From positions 26,425-32,196 of the forward strand of contig DPBR01000003.1 in the NCBI GenBank assembly GCA_003516865.1: a stretch of DNA of 5,772 bases. The letters are read 5' to 3'. The position numbers and the translations under genes were made by a program. How positions within the stretch are numbered: position 1 is the first letter of the stretch; every line of letters starts with the position of its first letter. This document shows, piece after piece, positions 1 to 5,253 of the stretch. The notes under the pieces are model-generated. The model saw only the letters and a program-made list of their open reading frames with translations, made no database searches and had not been told where the DNA came from. The DNA is from Oscillospiraceae bacterium. GTDB lineage: Bacteria > Bacillota > Clostridia > Oscillospirales > Ruminococcaceae.

Positions 1-533
1 CTCGCCTCGTCGATAAGAATGCTGTCGGCTTCGTCGAAAATCGCGAAATCTGGCTTCGGGAAGCACATTTTTTCCGTTTCAAAGCACACGAAATCCTTGA
101 GGTAGTCGAATCCCGCTTCTTTCGCCGTGAGGTAGACAACCTGTCTGTTATACAGCTCGCGGCGTTTTTCGCGCGGAGTATCCTCGGTTATGCAGCCGAC
201 GCTCACGCCCATTTTCTCGTAAACAGGCTTGTTCCACTCGAAATCGCGATTTGCGAGATAGTCGTTGAACGTGAGAATGTGCGTTTTTCCGCCGCAGAGC
301 GCGTGACAGCACGCCGCGAACACCGCGCAGAGCGTTTTGCCCTCGCCCGTCTGCATCTGCACCATTTTTCCCTCGTACAGCGCGAGCGCCGCTTCAATCT
401 GCACGTCGAACGGCGTTATGCCGAGCGTTTCCTCGACGGCTTTGAAGCACCGCGCAAATATTTCTTCCTCGGAATTGCCCGAAAAATCTCCCGACAAAGC
501 GAGCCGCTTTATTTTCTCAACGGTTTTGTTCAA
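1..533 (-). CDS. SecA-like preprotein translocase ATPase, 5' part (cut by window edge)
   Basis: Translation of the minus strand gives the first ~177 residues of a SecA-family DEAD motor. Visible motifs are FDVQ (Q-motif region, about residues 42-45), Walker A MQTGEGKT (60-67), TFNDYLANRD (about 88-97, compare VNDYLAxRD in SecA), AGFDYLKDF (compare FGFDYLRDN), and Walker B FDEADSILIDEA at the window edge. SecA couples ATP hydrolysis to moving preproteins through SecYEG. The start is TTG at 531-533: an in-frame TAA lies ten codons upstream and GGAGG sits 8 nt before the TTG. Walker A falls near residue 60, against about 102 in E. coli SecA, so the N-terminus is some 40 residues short. Walker B reads DEAD where housekeeping SecA usually has DEVD. 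This suggests an accessory or SecA2-like paralogue, which is an inference because the C-terminal two-thirds are outside the window. It follows the Nudix gene by 63 nt and is probably cotranscribed with it. Confidence 0.85.
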   Translation of the reverse strand, partial: MNKTVEKIKRLALSGDFSGNSEEEIFARCFKAVEETLGITPFDVQIEAALALYEGKMVQMQTGEGKTLCAVFAACCHALCGGKTHILTFNDYLANRDFEWNKPVYEKMGVSVGCITEDTPREKRRELYNRQVVYLTAKEAGFDYLKDFVCFETEKMCFPKPDFAIFDEADSILIDEA

Positions 534-541
534 ATCAATGT

Positions 542-546
542 CCTCC
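542..546 (-). promoter_or_regulatory. Ribosome binding site that decides the TTG start of the secA-like gene
   Basis: On the minus strand GGAGG lies 8 nt before TTG (531-533). No ATG or GTG lies in frame between the upstream TAA and this TTG, so the Shine-Dalgarno position fixes the start. A non-canonical ATT sits two codons upstream, at an unfavourably short distance. Confidence 0.7.
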
Positions 547-596
547 GAACGGCATTATTCATAGTGAAACTTCTCATAATTCAGCATTTTCCGCGT

Positions 597-1130
597 TTAC
601 CCGCAGCGAAACTGTTTTTCCTCAGCCTTTTTCGTGAGCATATAAAGCTCGCGCCTGCGGCTGTTTATCCAGCGCATTATGGTGCGCGTTGTCTGACCGT
701 TGCGCGCCATTTCGCAGAGCCGCTCAAATGTAACCCACTTTGCCGCGCAAACCTCGGCTGACTGCAATTTCAGCGCCGAAAGCGGCACGTCCTTAACCAG
801 AATGTAAAAATCACGCAGCATACTGTCCGTAATCATCGTCCACTCGTGACGAAGCTCTTCGGGACGCGTTCTTATGCCTGTTTCCTCGAAAAGCTCTCTT
901 GCAGCCGCTTCGCGCGACGATTCACCGACAACCGCGCAGCCTCCCGAACATTCCCATTTTCCGCCGCTTGTTTTTTCGGGAACGCGCTGTGTAAGCAAAA
1001 TCTCGCCGCGGCTGTTCACCGTCATAACCTGCACCACGATATGATATTCGCCGAAAGGGATAGGCGCGCCGCGCTGAACCTTTCTTCCGAGCGGTTCGCG
1101 GTTTACCGAATAAAGGTCAAAATATTCCAT
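597..1130 (-). CDS. Nudix hydrolase family protein
   Basis: A 177-residue protein with a perfect Nudix box, G-x5-E-x7-RELxEETGI, spanning about residues 64-86. The metal-binding glutamates are E79, E82 and E83. The N-terminus (EYFDLYSVNREPLG, then a GEYHIVVQV strand) resembles the isopentenyl-diphosphate isomerase-like/YfcD branch of small bacterial Nudix proteins, which hydrolyse nucleoside-diphosphate-linked compounds. The substrate cannot be read from sequence. It starts at ATG with GGAG about 10 nt upstream and follows a strong SigA promoter (1175-1203) with a leader of roughly 38 nt. The C-terminal ~60 residues (helical, basic, ending in KKAEEKQFRCG) carry no motif I recognise. It is first in a likely two-gene unit with the secA-like gene. 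Family assignment is firm; the exact reaction is not. Confidence 0.93.
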   Translation of the reverse strand: MEYFDLYSVNREPLGRKVQRGAPIPFGEYHIVVQVMTVNSRGEILLTQRVPEKTSGGKWECSGGCAVVGESSREAAARELFEETGIRTRPEELRHEWTMITDSMLRDFYILVKDVPLSALKLQSAEVCAAKWVTFERLCEMARNGQTTRTIMRWINSRRRELYMLTKKAEEKQFRCG

Positions 1131-1174
1131 ATATCGTTTTCTCCGTTAAATCAAGTAAAAATACATTATTCTTT

Positions 1175-1203
1175 ATTATAACATATTTTCGGGAAAATTT
1201 CAA
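1175..1203 (-). promoter_or_regulatory. SigA (sigma-70 type) promoter for the Nudix/secA-like unit
   Basis: On the minus strand, TTGAAA (1198-1203) is followed by a 17-nt spacer and TATAAT (1175-1180). The -10 is a perfect match and the -35 matches five of six. The expected transcription start is near 1168, leaving a leader of about 38 nt before the Nudix ATG. It is back-to-back with the plus-strand promoter, with 2 bp between the two -35 boxes. Confidence 0.85.
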
Positions 1204-1205
1204 GG

Positions 1206-1234
1206 TTGACAAAGCATTTTTTATTGATTATAAT
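1206..1234 (+). promoter_or_regulatory. Perfect-consensus SigA promoter for the HAD-VOC-membrane protein operon
   Basis: TTGACA (1206-1211), a 17-nt spacer and TATAAT (1229-1234): a full match to the vegetative sigma-factor consensus at optimal spacing. The expected start is near 1241, about 33 nt before the HAD gene ATG. Such a match implies strong constitutive transcription unless a regulator blocks it. Confidence 0.9.
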
Positions 1235-1273
1235 AATATTGAATGATTGTTGACTCTTAAAGGAGATGTTTTT

Positions 1274-1924
1274 ATGTATAATCCCGTGATTTTCGACCTT
1301 GACGGAACGCTTCTGAACACGCTCGGCGACCTTGCGGCGGCGGGGAATTACGCGCTTTCGCAGCTTGGATTTCCCACTCACGACTTGGACAAATACCGAT
1401 ATTTTGTCGGAAACGGAATACCGAAGCTGATTGAGAGAATGTTGCCCGAAACGGCGTCGCAGAGCGATTTTGACGCGGCGTACAAGCTGTTTGACGAATA
1501 TTACGAGCGTCACAAAACCGACGCTACCGCGCCATATTCCGGTATTCCCGAGCTGTTGAAAACGCTGTCGGAGCGCGGAATAACCTGTCTTTGCAACACG
1601 AACAAGTCGCACTCGTTTGCCTGCGAGCTTCTCGGCGGATTTTTCGGGGATTTGCTCACGGAGATTGTTGGCGGTGAACACGGTTTTCCGAAAAAGCCCG
1701 CTCCCGACGCCGTGAATTATCTTGTCAATAAGTATAAAAAAGAGGGATTTTCGCCGATTTACATAGGCGACAGTTCCGTTGATATGCAGACCGCAAAAAA
1801 CGCGGGAATAGCCGCGTGCGGTGTCTTGTGGGGCTTTCGCGGCCGCGCCGAGCTTGAAAGCTTCAAGCCCGATTATCTCGCGGAAAACGCCGATGAGCTA
1901 AAGAAAATTATACTCGGAGTATAA
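1274..1924 (+). CDS. HAD-family hydrolase, phosphoglycolate phosphatase type
   Basis: A 216-residue haloacid-dehalogenase-superfamily phosphatase with all four motifs. Motif I is FDLDGTLLNT with nucleophile D8 and acid/base D10. Motif II is CNTNK with T109. Motif III is K141 in KPAPD. Motif IV is GDSSVD with D166 and D170. The helical insert between motifs I and II (about residues 15-85) is the C1 cap typical of Gph/PgmB-like enzymes, and length fits Gph (about 215-225). The likely role is dephosphorylation of 2-phosphoglycolate or a similar small phosphate ester in the cytoplasm. I chose ATG at 1274 because AAAGGAG ends 8 nt upstream; a TTG at 1247 is in frame but lies upstream of that ribosome binding site and close to the predicted transcription start. 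Motif I has Asn at position 15, where many relatives have Asp. The stop is 1 nt from the start of the VOC gene, implying coupled translation. Confidence 0.93.
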   Translation: MYNPVIFDLDGTLLNTLGDLAAAGNYALSQLGFPTHDLDKYRYFVGNGIPKLIERMLPETASQSDFDAAYKLFDEYYERHKTDATAPYSGIPELLKTLSERGITCLCNTNKSHSFACELLGGFFGDLLTEIVGGEHGFPKKPAPDAVNYLVNKYKKEGFSPIYIGDSSVDMQTAKNAGIAACGVLWGFRGRAELESFKPDYLAENADELKKIILGV

Positions 1925-1925
1925 T

Positions 1926-2309
1926 ATGAAAATCGAACATATCGCGGTTTACACGACCGACCTTGAGCGGGAATGTGCGTTTTTTGAGAAGTACTTCGGT
2001 GCGAAACGCGGCGCATTTTACCACAACGAAAAAACGGGCTTTCAGAGTTATTTTCTCACGTTTGACGGCGGCGCACGGCTTGAAGTTATGACGAGAGCGG
2101 AGTGTGTGAATTTGCCGCGGGAACGCTTTGCTGCGGGCTTTGCACACATTGCTGTAAGCGTGGGAAGCAGGGGAGAGGTTGTTTCTCTCACGGAGCGGCT
2201 TGCGCGTGACGGATTTGAAATCGCGGGTGAGCCGAGGGTAACGGGCGACGGTTATTTTGAGAGTATTGTTCTCGATTATGAGGGGAATTTCATTGAAGTC
2301 ACGGTGTGA
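1926..2309 (+). CDS. VOC-superfamily (glyoxalase/bleomycin-resistance fold) metalloprotein
   Basis: A 127-residue protein made of two beta-alpha-beta-beta-beta modules, with the split between them near residue 70. The metal ligands expected for a glyoxalase I-like site are all present: H5 in IEHIAVY, E53 in RLEVM, H74 in FAHIAVSVG and E124 in FIEVTV. The closest family in general look is the small single-chain VOC proteins annotated as lactoylglutathione lyase-like, for example with the motif GEPRVTGDGYFESIVLDYEGN near the C-terminus. Actual substrates of these proteins are mostly unknown, so glyoxalase activity should not be assumed. It is separated from the HAD gene by a single base, so it is translated as part of the same message. 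Its functional link to a phosphatase is not obvious. Confidence 0.92.
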   Translation: MKIEHIAVYTTDLERECAFFEKYFGAKRGAFYHNEKTGFQSYFLTFDGGARLEVMTRAECVNLPRERFAAGFAHIAVSVGSRGEVVSLTERLARDGFEIAGEPRVTGDGYFESIVLDYEGNFIEVTV

Positions 2310-2336
2310 AAAGCGACTGAAAGGAGAATTTTCGCT

Positions 2337-2603
2337 ATGACGGAATGGCTAATCAGCATTTTTGCTTTTGCGGTCGGCTTGCTTTTTTGGGCGATAACCT
2401 ACATCGGCGCTCCTATCGAAAGCAAGCGAAAGGGAAAGCACGTTTCGGGCGTTCCGGGAGCGGCTTTCGTGCTTTTTTTGCTCGCGGGGCTGATTTCGCC
2501 GATAAAGTGGCTTGCGTTCACCTGCCTGCTTGATTTCAGCGTCACGGCGCTGCCGTTTTTTCTCATCAAAAACCGCGTTAAAAACAAGCAAAACAAGCTG
2601 TAA
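2337..2603 (+). CDS. Small membrane protein of unknown function
   Basis: An 88-residue protein with a good AAAGGAG ribosome binding site before its ATG and a start 27 nt after the VOC stop. It is the last gene of the HAD-VOC operon. Hydrophobic segments lie at about residues 3-24 and 40-78; the latter is long enough for two membrane passes separated by a short turn near PIKW (residues 55-58). A basic loop (SKRKGKH, 29-35) lies between them and the C-terminus is basic (KNRVKNKQNKL). By the positive-inside rule the basic loop and tail are probably cytoplasmic. I do not recognise a family. Support as a real gene comes from the ribosome binding site, the operon position and the coherent hydrophobicity; function is unknown. 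Confidence 0.75.
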   Translation: MTEWLISIFAFAVGLLFWAITYIGAPIESKRKGKHVSGVPGAAFVLFLLAGLISPIKWLAFTCLLDFSVTALPFFLIKNRVKNKQNKL

Positions 2604-2666
2604 ATTCTGCGTTAAAAAAAGCGCGAGTTTCTTGCGGGCAGTAAATTTGAGCAAAAAGCTTTATTA

Positions 2667-2706
2667 TTTGCCGAAAAGTTAAGTTTTCACGTTAAATTTC
2701 GGCAAA
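2667..2706. repeat. 10-bp perfect inverted repeat, 20-nt loop
   Basis: TTTGCCGAAA (2667-2676) pairs with TTTCGGCAAA (2697-2706). The 20-nt loop is AT-rich. No T tract follows on either strand, so it is not a classical intrinsic terminator. It may be an mRNA 3' stabilising stem for the plus-strand operon, or a protein site; nothing decides between these. Confidence 0.6.
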
Positions 2707-2721
2707 ATTAGGCTGAAAAAT

Positions 2722-2866
2722 ACTGCAAATCACTGCAAAAACGCTGTTTTCTCGGAAAAACGGACTGCAAATTCCTGCAAAACCCGCGTTTTCGCCGCGA
2801 AATAAACTGCATATTACTGCAAAAACGTTGTTTTCTCGGAAAAACGGACTGCAAATTACTGCAAAA
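2722..2866. repeat. Tandem array 1: ~3.5 copies, 42-bp period
   Basis: Copies begin with ACTGC at 2722, 2764, 2806 and 2848, exactly 42 bp apart; the last is partial and ends about 2866. Each full unit has a doubled ACTGCAAAT-type motif (two copies 10 nt apart) followed by a segment such as GTTTTCTCGGAAAAACGG that can fold on itself. The second copy differs most: it reads TTTTCGCCGCGAAA there, which is also self-complementary. Copies abut directly with no spacers. Read on the minus strand the unit gives a 14-residue peptide repeat (FCSNLQSVFPRKQR-like), but no start codon or ribosome binding site supports translation. Confidence 0.9.
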
Positions 2867-2876
2867 CAAGCGAAAA

Positions 2877-2908
2877 CCTGCGAATTTTTGTTCGCAGGCT
2901 GATTTTTT
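2877..2908 (-). terminator. Intrinsic terminator after spoVAEb, possibly bidirectional
   Basis: CCTGCGAA (2877-2884) and TTCGCAGG (2891-2898) form an 8-bp stem with a 6-nt loop. On the minus strand TTTT follows directly, 9 nt after the spoVAEb stop, which fits the end of the spoVA operon. On the plus strand CTGA and then TTTTTT (2903-2908) follow, so it may also stop transcripts from the HAD-VOC operon that read through array 1. Confidence 0.75.
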
Positions 2909-3293
2909 ATGATGATTTGCCTTCGTTGATTTTCGTTCCGCTTTTGAAGATAAGCGCCGCGATAAGTCCGAAGAAAATCGCCGCCGATATCCCGACCGCA
3001 GCCGAGGTGAACCCGCCCATAAACGCGCCGAGCAGCCCGTTTTCATCAACGGAGCGCCGAACGCCCTTTGCGAGCAGGTTTCCGAAGCCCGTCAACGGTA
3101 CCGTGGCGCCTCCGCCCGCGAACTCGACTATCGGTTCGTACAAGCCGAGCGCTCCGAGAACCACGCCCGCGACAACGTATGACGTGAGTATGCGCGCGGG
3201 GGTGAGCTTCGTCAGGTCAATCAGGACCTGTCCTATCGCGCAGAGCAGTCCGCCTATCAGAAATGCCCATAAATATTCAAGAAAAATATCCAT
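2907..3293 (-). CDS. spoVAE: Stage V sporulation protein AE (SpoVAEb type)
   Basis: A 128-residue integral membrane protein of the SpoVA channel that moves DPA (with calcium) into the forespore during sporulation and out on germination. Diagnostic stretches are AFLIGGLLCAIGQVLIDLTKLTPARIL (residues 10-36), ALGLYEPIVEFAGGGATVPLTGFG (about 48-71) and a GLLGAFMGG turn near 87-94. Membrane segments are at about 7-25, 36-53 and 98-116; the tail is short and polar. It resembles SpoVAC in the GAGxxVPxTGFxN element, as expected for related subunits. The ATG is preceded by AAAGGAG at good spacing. It is separated from spoVAD by about 470 nt, almost all of it a tandem array, instead of the usual few bases. 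No clear promoter of its own is seen, so expression may depend on read-through of the array. Confidence 0.95.
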   Translation of the reverse strand: MDIFLEYLWAFLIGGLLCAIGQVLIDLTKLTPARILTSYVVAGVVLGALGLYEPIVEFAGGGATVPLTGFGNLLAKGVRRSVDENGLLGAFMGGFTSAAVGISAAIFFGLIAALIFKSGTKINEGKSS

Positions 3294-3764
3294 TTTTGCT
3301 CCTTTTCACTCGAATTTGAGTAGTTTTTTCAAGGTTTATCCGCTTGTGTGAAGCGACTTTGTGCGGTGTCGATTAACGCGAAATCGTGCGGGAAGCGGCT
3401 TTGCGCGGTGTCGATTAACGCGAAATCGCGCGGGAAGCGGCTTTGCACGGTGTCAGTTAATGCGAAATCACGCGGGAAGCGGCTTTGCACGGTATCTATT
3501 AACGCGAAATCGCGCGGGAAGCGGCTTTACGCGGTGTCGATTAACGCAAAATCGTGCGGGAAGCGGCTTTGCACGCTGTGGGTTAACGCGAAATCGTGCG
3601 GGAAGCGGCTTTGCACGGTGTCGATTAACGCGAAATCACGCGGGAAGCGGCCTTGCGCGGTGTCGATTAACGCGAAATCGTGCGGGAAGCGGCTTTGCAC
3701 GGCGTTGATTAACGCGAAATCGCGCGGGAAGCGGCTTTGCGCGGCGTCGGTTAACGCAAAATTC
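3294..3764. other. 471-bp non-coding gap inside the spoVA operon
   Basis: Between the spoVAD stop and the spoVAEb start. Bases 3351-3763 are tandem array 2. The remaining 57 nt (3294-3350) hold the spoVAEb ribosome binding site and a 14-nt imperfect palindrome, ACTCGAATTTGAGT (3308-3321; 12 of 14 positions symmetrical), followed on the plus strand by TTTTTT. The palindrome could be an operator or a weak antisense-direction terminator. No convincing promoter was found for spoVAEb, and no gene. A GTG-started plus-strand frame from 3348 has no ribosome binding site and ends antisense inside spoVAD. Confidence 0.75.
3351..3763. repeat. Tandem array 2: ~9.8 copies, exact 42-bp period
   Basis: Copies start with AAGCG at 3351, 3393, 3435, 3477, 3519, 3561, 3603, 3645, 3687 and 3729, every 42 bp with no indel. 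The unit runs AAGCGGCTTTGC, then a variable middle (R-CGGTGTC), then GATTAACGCGAAATCG and YGCGGG. The last copy is truncated about 1 nt before the spoVAD stop codon. By eye about 29 substitutions separate the copies from the second one, some 26 of them transitions, and about 17 fall at CpG sites. CGCGAAATCGCG in the unit can form a small hairpin in some copies. Copies are contiguous, so this is a minisatellite-like array and not a CRISPR. At least two plus-strand frames stay open throughout because 42 is a multiple of three, which argues against reading any one as coding. Confidence 0.95.
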
Positions 3765-4769
3765 TCACTTGTAGGTTATCTCGACCGCGTGCGCAATTCC
3801 GGGAATATTCCCGCCCTGCTGAACCATTGTCGGCGACATCAGCGCGCCCGTCGCAACATACAAAATCCGCTTTCTGTCGCCGTTTTCAACGTGCTTAAGA
3901 ATATGACCGCACATCATCGAAGCTGAACACCCGCAGCCGCTTCCGCCTGCGTGAACGTCCTGCTTCTCGCGGTCGTATATAAGCAGCCCGCAGTCCTTGT
4001 GGCGCTGTTCAAGCGCTATTCCGTCACGTTTAAACAGCTCGTAAAGCATATTGCTCCCGACTTCGCCCAAATCTCCCGTTACTATAACGTCATAATCTTC
4101 GGGATTTGACCCCATATGCCGCAGATGCCGCGAAATTGTATCATAAGCCGCGCCTGCCATTGCCGCGCCCATATTGTTCAGGTCGGATATCCCCATATCC
4201 TGTATTTTCCCGACAGTCGCAGCCTTGATATACGGCGGCTTTCGGTTCGCCGCGACAATCGCAGCCCCCGACGCCGTTGCCGTCCACTGCGCCGTTGGCG
4301 TTCGCACGCCGCCATAGTTCAGCGGGAAGCGGAACTGCCGCTCCGCAGAAGAAAAGTGCGATGATGTCACCGCCGCTGCGTTGTCCACATAACCCGCGTT
4401 CACCATCGCCGCCGCAAGCAAAAGCCCCTCGGCGAACGTTGAACAAGCGCCGTAAATTCCCAGAAAAGGCACATAGAAGTCTTTCAGCCCATACGCCGAG
4501 CCTGTGCACTGATTGAGCAAATCTCCCGCGAAAATCAGGTCCATTTTTTCGGGAACAAGCCCCGCTTTGTCCATTGCGTGCTGAAGCGCTTTCCGCTGAA
4601 AAAGCGCCTCAGCCTGCTCCCAAGTGTCCGCGCCGCCTTTGTTGTCCTTGATTATCTCGTCAAATTCATCTCCGAACGGTCCTTCGCTCTCAACTTTTCC
4701 CGCAACGCTGCCGTAGGATATTATCGAAGCGTTGCTGAAACGAAAGGTTTTTCCTTCACAAATCGACAT
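3765..4769 (-). CDS. spoVAD: Stage V sporulation protein AD (DPA-binding SpoVA subunit)
   Basis: A 334-residue protein (B. subtilis SpoVAD is about 338) with a thiolase/ketoacyl-synthase-like fold. SpoVAD is a peripheral subunit of the SpoVA complex that binds DPA and is required for its uptake into the forespore. Family signatures are AGDLLNQ (81-87), GACST (107-111) with C109 at the thiolase-like cysteine position, TSSHFSSAERQFRFP (135-149), TATASGAAIV (163-172), TGDLGEVGS (231-239) and HAGGSGCGCSA (273-283). The C-terminus, IPGIAHAVEITYK, is of normal kind, so the adjoining array has not shortened it. Its AGGAGG ribosome binding site overlaps the spoVAC stop codon, suggesting translational coupling with spoVAC. 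The array starts 1 nt beyond its TGA. Confidence 0.97.
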   Translation of the reverse strand: MSICEGKTFRFSNASIISYGSVAGKVESEGPFGDEFDEIIKDNKGGADTWEQAEALFQRKALQHAMDKAGLVPEKMDLIFAGDLLNQCTGSAYGLKDFYVPFLGIYGACSTFAEGLLLAAAMVNAGYVDNAAAVTSSHFSSAERQFRFPLNYGGVRTPTAQWTATASGAAIVAANRKPPYIKAATVGKIQDMGISDLNNMGAAMAGAAYDTISRHLRHMGSNPEDYDVIVTGDLGEVGSNMLYELFKRDGIALEQRHKDCGLLIYDREKQDVHAGGSGCGCSASMMCGHILKHVENGDRKRILYVATGALMSPTMVQQGGNIPGIAHAVEITYK

Positions 4770-4779
4770 TTTTTCCTCC

Positions 4780-5223
4780 TCAAAGCAGCGTTCCGATATA
4801 GTAAATTATTCCGTAGACAATAGACGCCGAGATACCGTAAACCAGCACGGGACCCGCGATTATAAACATTTTCGCTCCAAGTCCGAGAACATAGCCCTCC
4901 GACTTGAATTCAAGCGCGGGCGATACGACCGAGTTCGCGAAGCCCGTTATCGGAACGAGCGTGCCTGCGCCCGCAGCCTGCGCTATTCTGTCATAGAGTT
5001 TAAGTCCCGTCAGCAGTGCGCTCAGGAAAATCAGCGTCATCGACGTCATCGCGCCCGCGGCGTCCTGCGATAATCCAAGCGCTCCGTACATATTCAAAAG
5101 CGCTTCGCCGAGCGTGCATATCGCTCCGCCTATCAGAAACGCCATCGGTATCGTTTTTGCCATTGAGGAAGGCGGCGATATCCGTTTCGCAAGCTCGCCG
5201 TATTCCTGATTTGATATATTCAT
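4780..5223 (-). CDS. spoVAC: Stage V sporulation protein AC (SpoVA channel subunit)
   Basis: A 147-residue membrane protein, first gene of the spoVA operon here. In B. subtilis SpoVAC behaves as a mechanosensitive channel subunit through which DPA leaves on germination. Recognisable parts are MAFLIGGAICTLGEALLNMY (27-46), LIFLSALLTGLKLYDRIAQ (64-82), AGAGTLVPITGFANSVVSPALEFKSEG (84-110) and LGLGAKMFIIAGPVLVYG (113-130). Membrane segments are at about 27-45, 57-75 and two within 112-146. The N-terminal 25 residues are polar. ATG follows AGAGGAG at 7 nt spacing. It ends 10 nt before spoVAD. No spoVAA or spoVAB precedes it, as is common in Clostridia, where the CDEb trio is the minimal set. Confidence 0.96.
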   Translation of the reverse strand: MNISNQEYGELAKRISPPSSMAKTIPMAFLIGGAICTLGEALLNMYGALGLSQDAAGAMTSMTLIFLSALLTGLKLYDRIAQAAGAGTLVPITGFANSVVSPALEFKSEGYVLGLGAKMFIIAGPVLVYGISASIVYGIIYYIGTLL

Positions 5224-5253
5224 AGAAATCTCCTCTCATAGTGATTTTACGAA

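Larger units (their letters stand above)
2604..2906. other. Convergent intergenic region (303 bp) with an inverted repeat, tandem array 1 and a terminator
   Basis: AT-rich gap between the plus-strand operon end (2603) and the spoVAEb stop (2907). It holds, in order: a weak GC hairpin near 2622-2636 without a T tract on the plus strand, a 10-bp inverted repeat (2667-2706), a 42-bp-period array (2722-2866) and a hairpin terminator (2877-2898). No credible gene is seen; a minus-strand reading frame through the array is merely an extension of a frame that overlaps spoVAEb. Confidence 0.75.

Noticed and set aside
1247..1273. Nine-residue N-terminal extension of the HAD protein from TTG at 1247
   Set aside because: It would start only a few bases after the predicted transcription start and lies before the clear AAAGGAG site that serves ATG 1274; the HAD fold starts normally at MYNPVIFDLDGT.
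2611..2636. Intrinsic terminator right after the small membrane protein gene
   Set aside because: CGCGAG/CTTGCG can pair on the plus strand but no T tract follows. On the minus strand there is a T7 run, but the stem then contains an A-C mismatch.
2708..3049. Minus-strand gene covering array 1
   Set aside because: It begins inside spoVAEb in another frame, has no ribosome binding site, and is open through the array only because 42 is divisible by three.
3351..3763. CRISPR array
   Set aside because: The 42-bp units abut directly; there are no unique spacers between short conserved repeats, and no cas genes are in view.
3348..3926. Repeat protein gene on the plus strand
   Set aside because: GTG start without ribosome binding site, more than one frame open through the array, and the 3' third is antisense to the well-supported spoVAD.
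4116..4516. Plus- and minus-strand frames within spoVAD and similar ones within other genes
   Set aside because: They are shadow frames of strongly supported genes, with arginine- or proline-rich low-complexity translations and no family resemblance.
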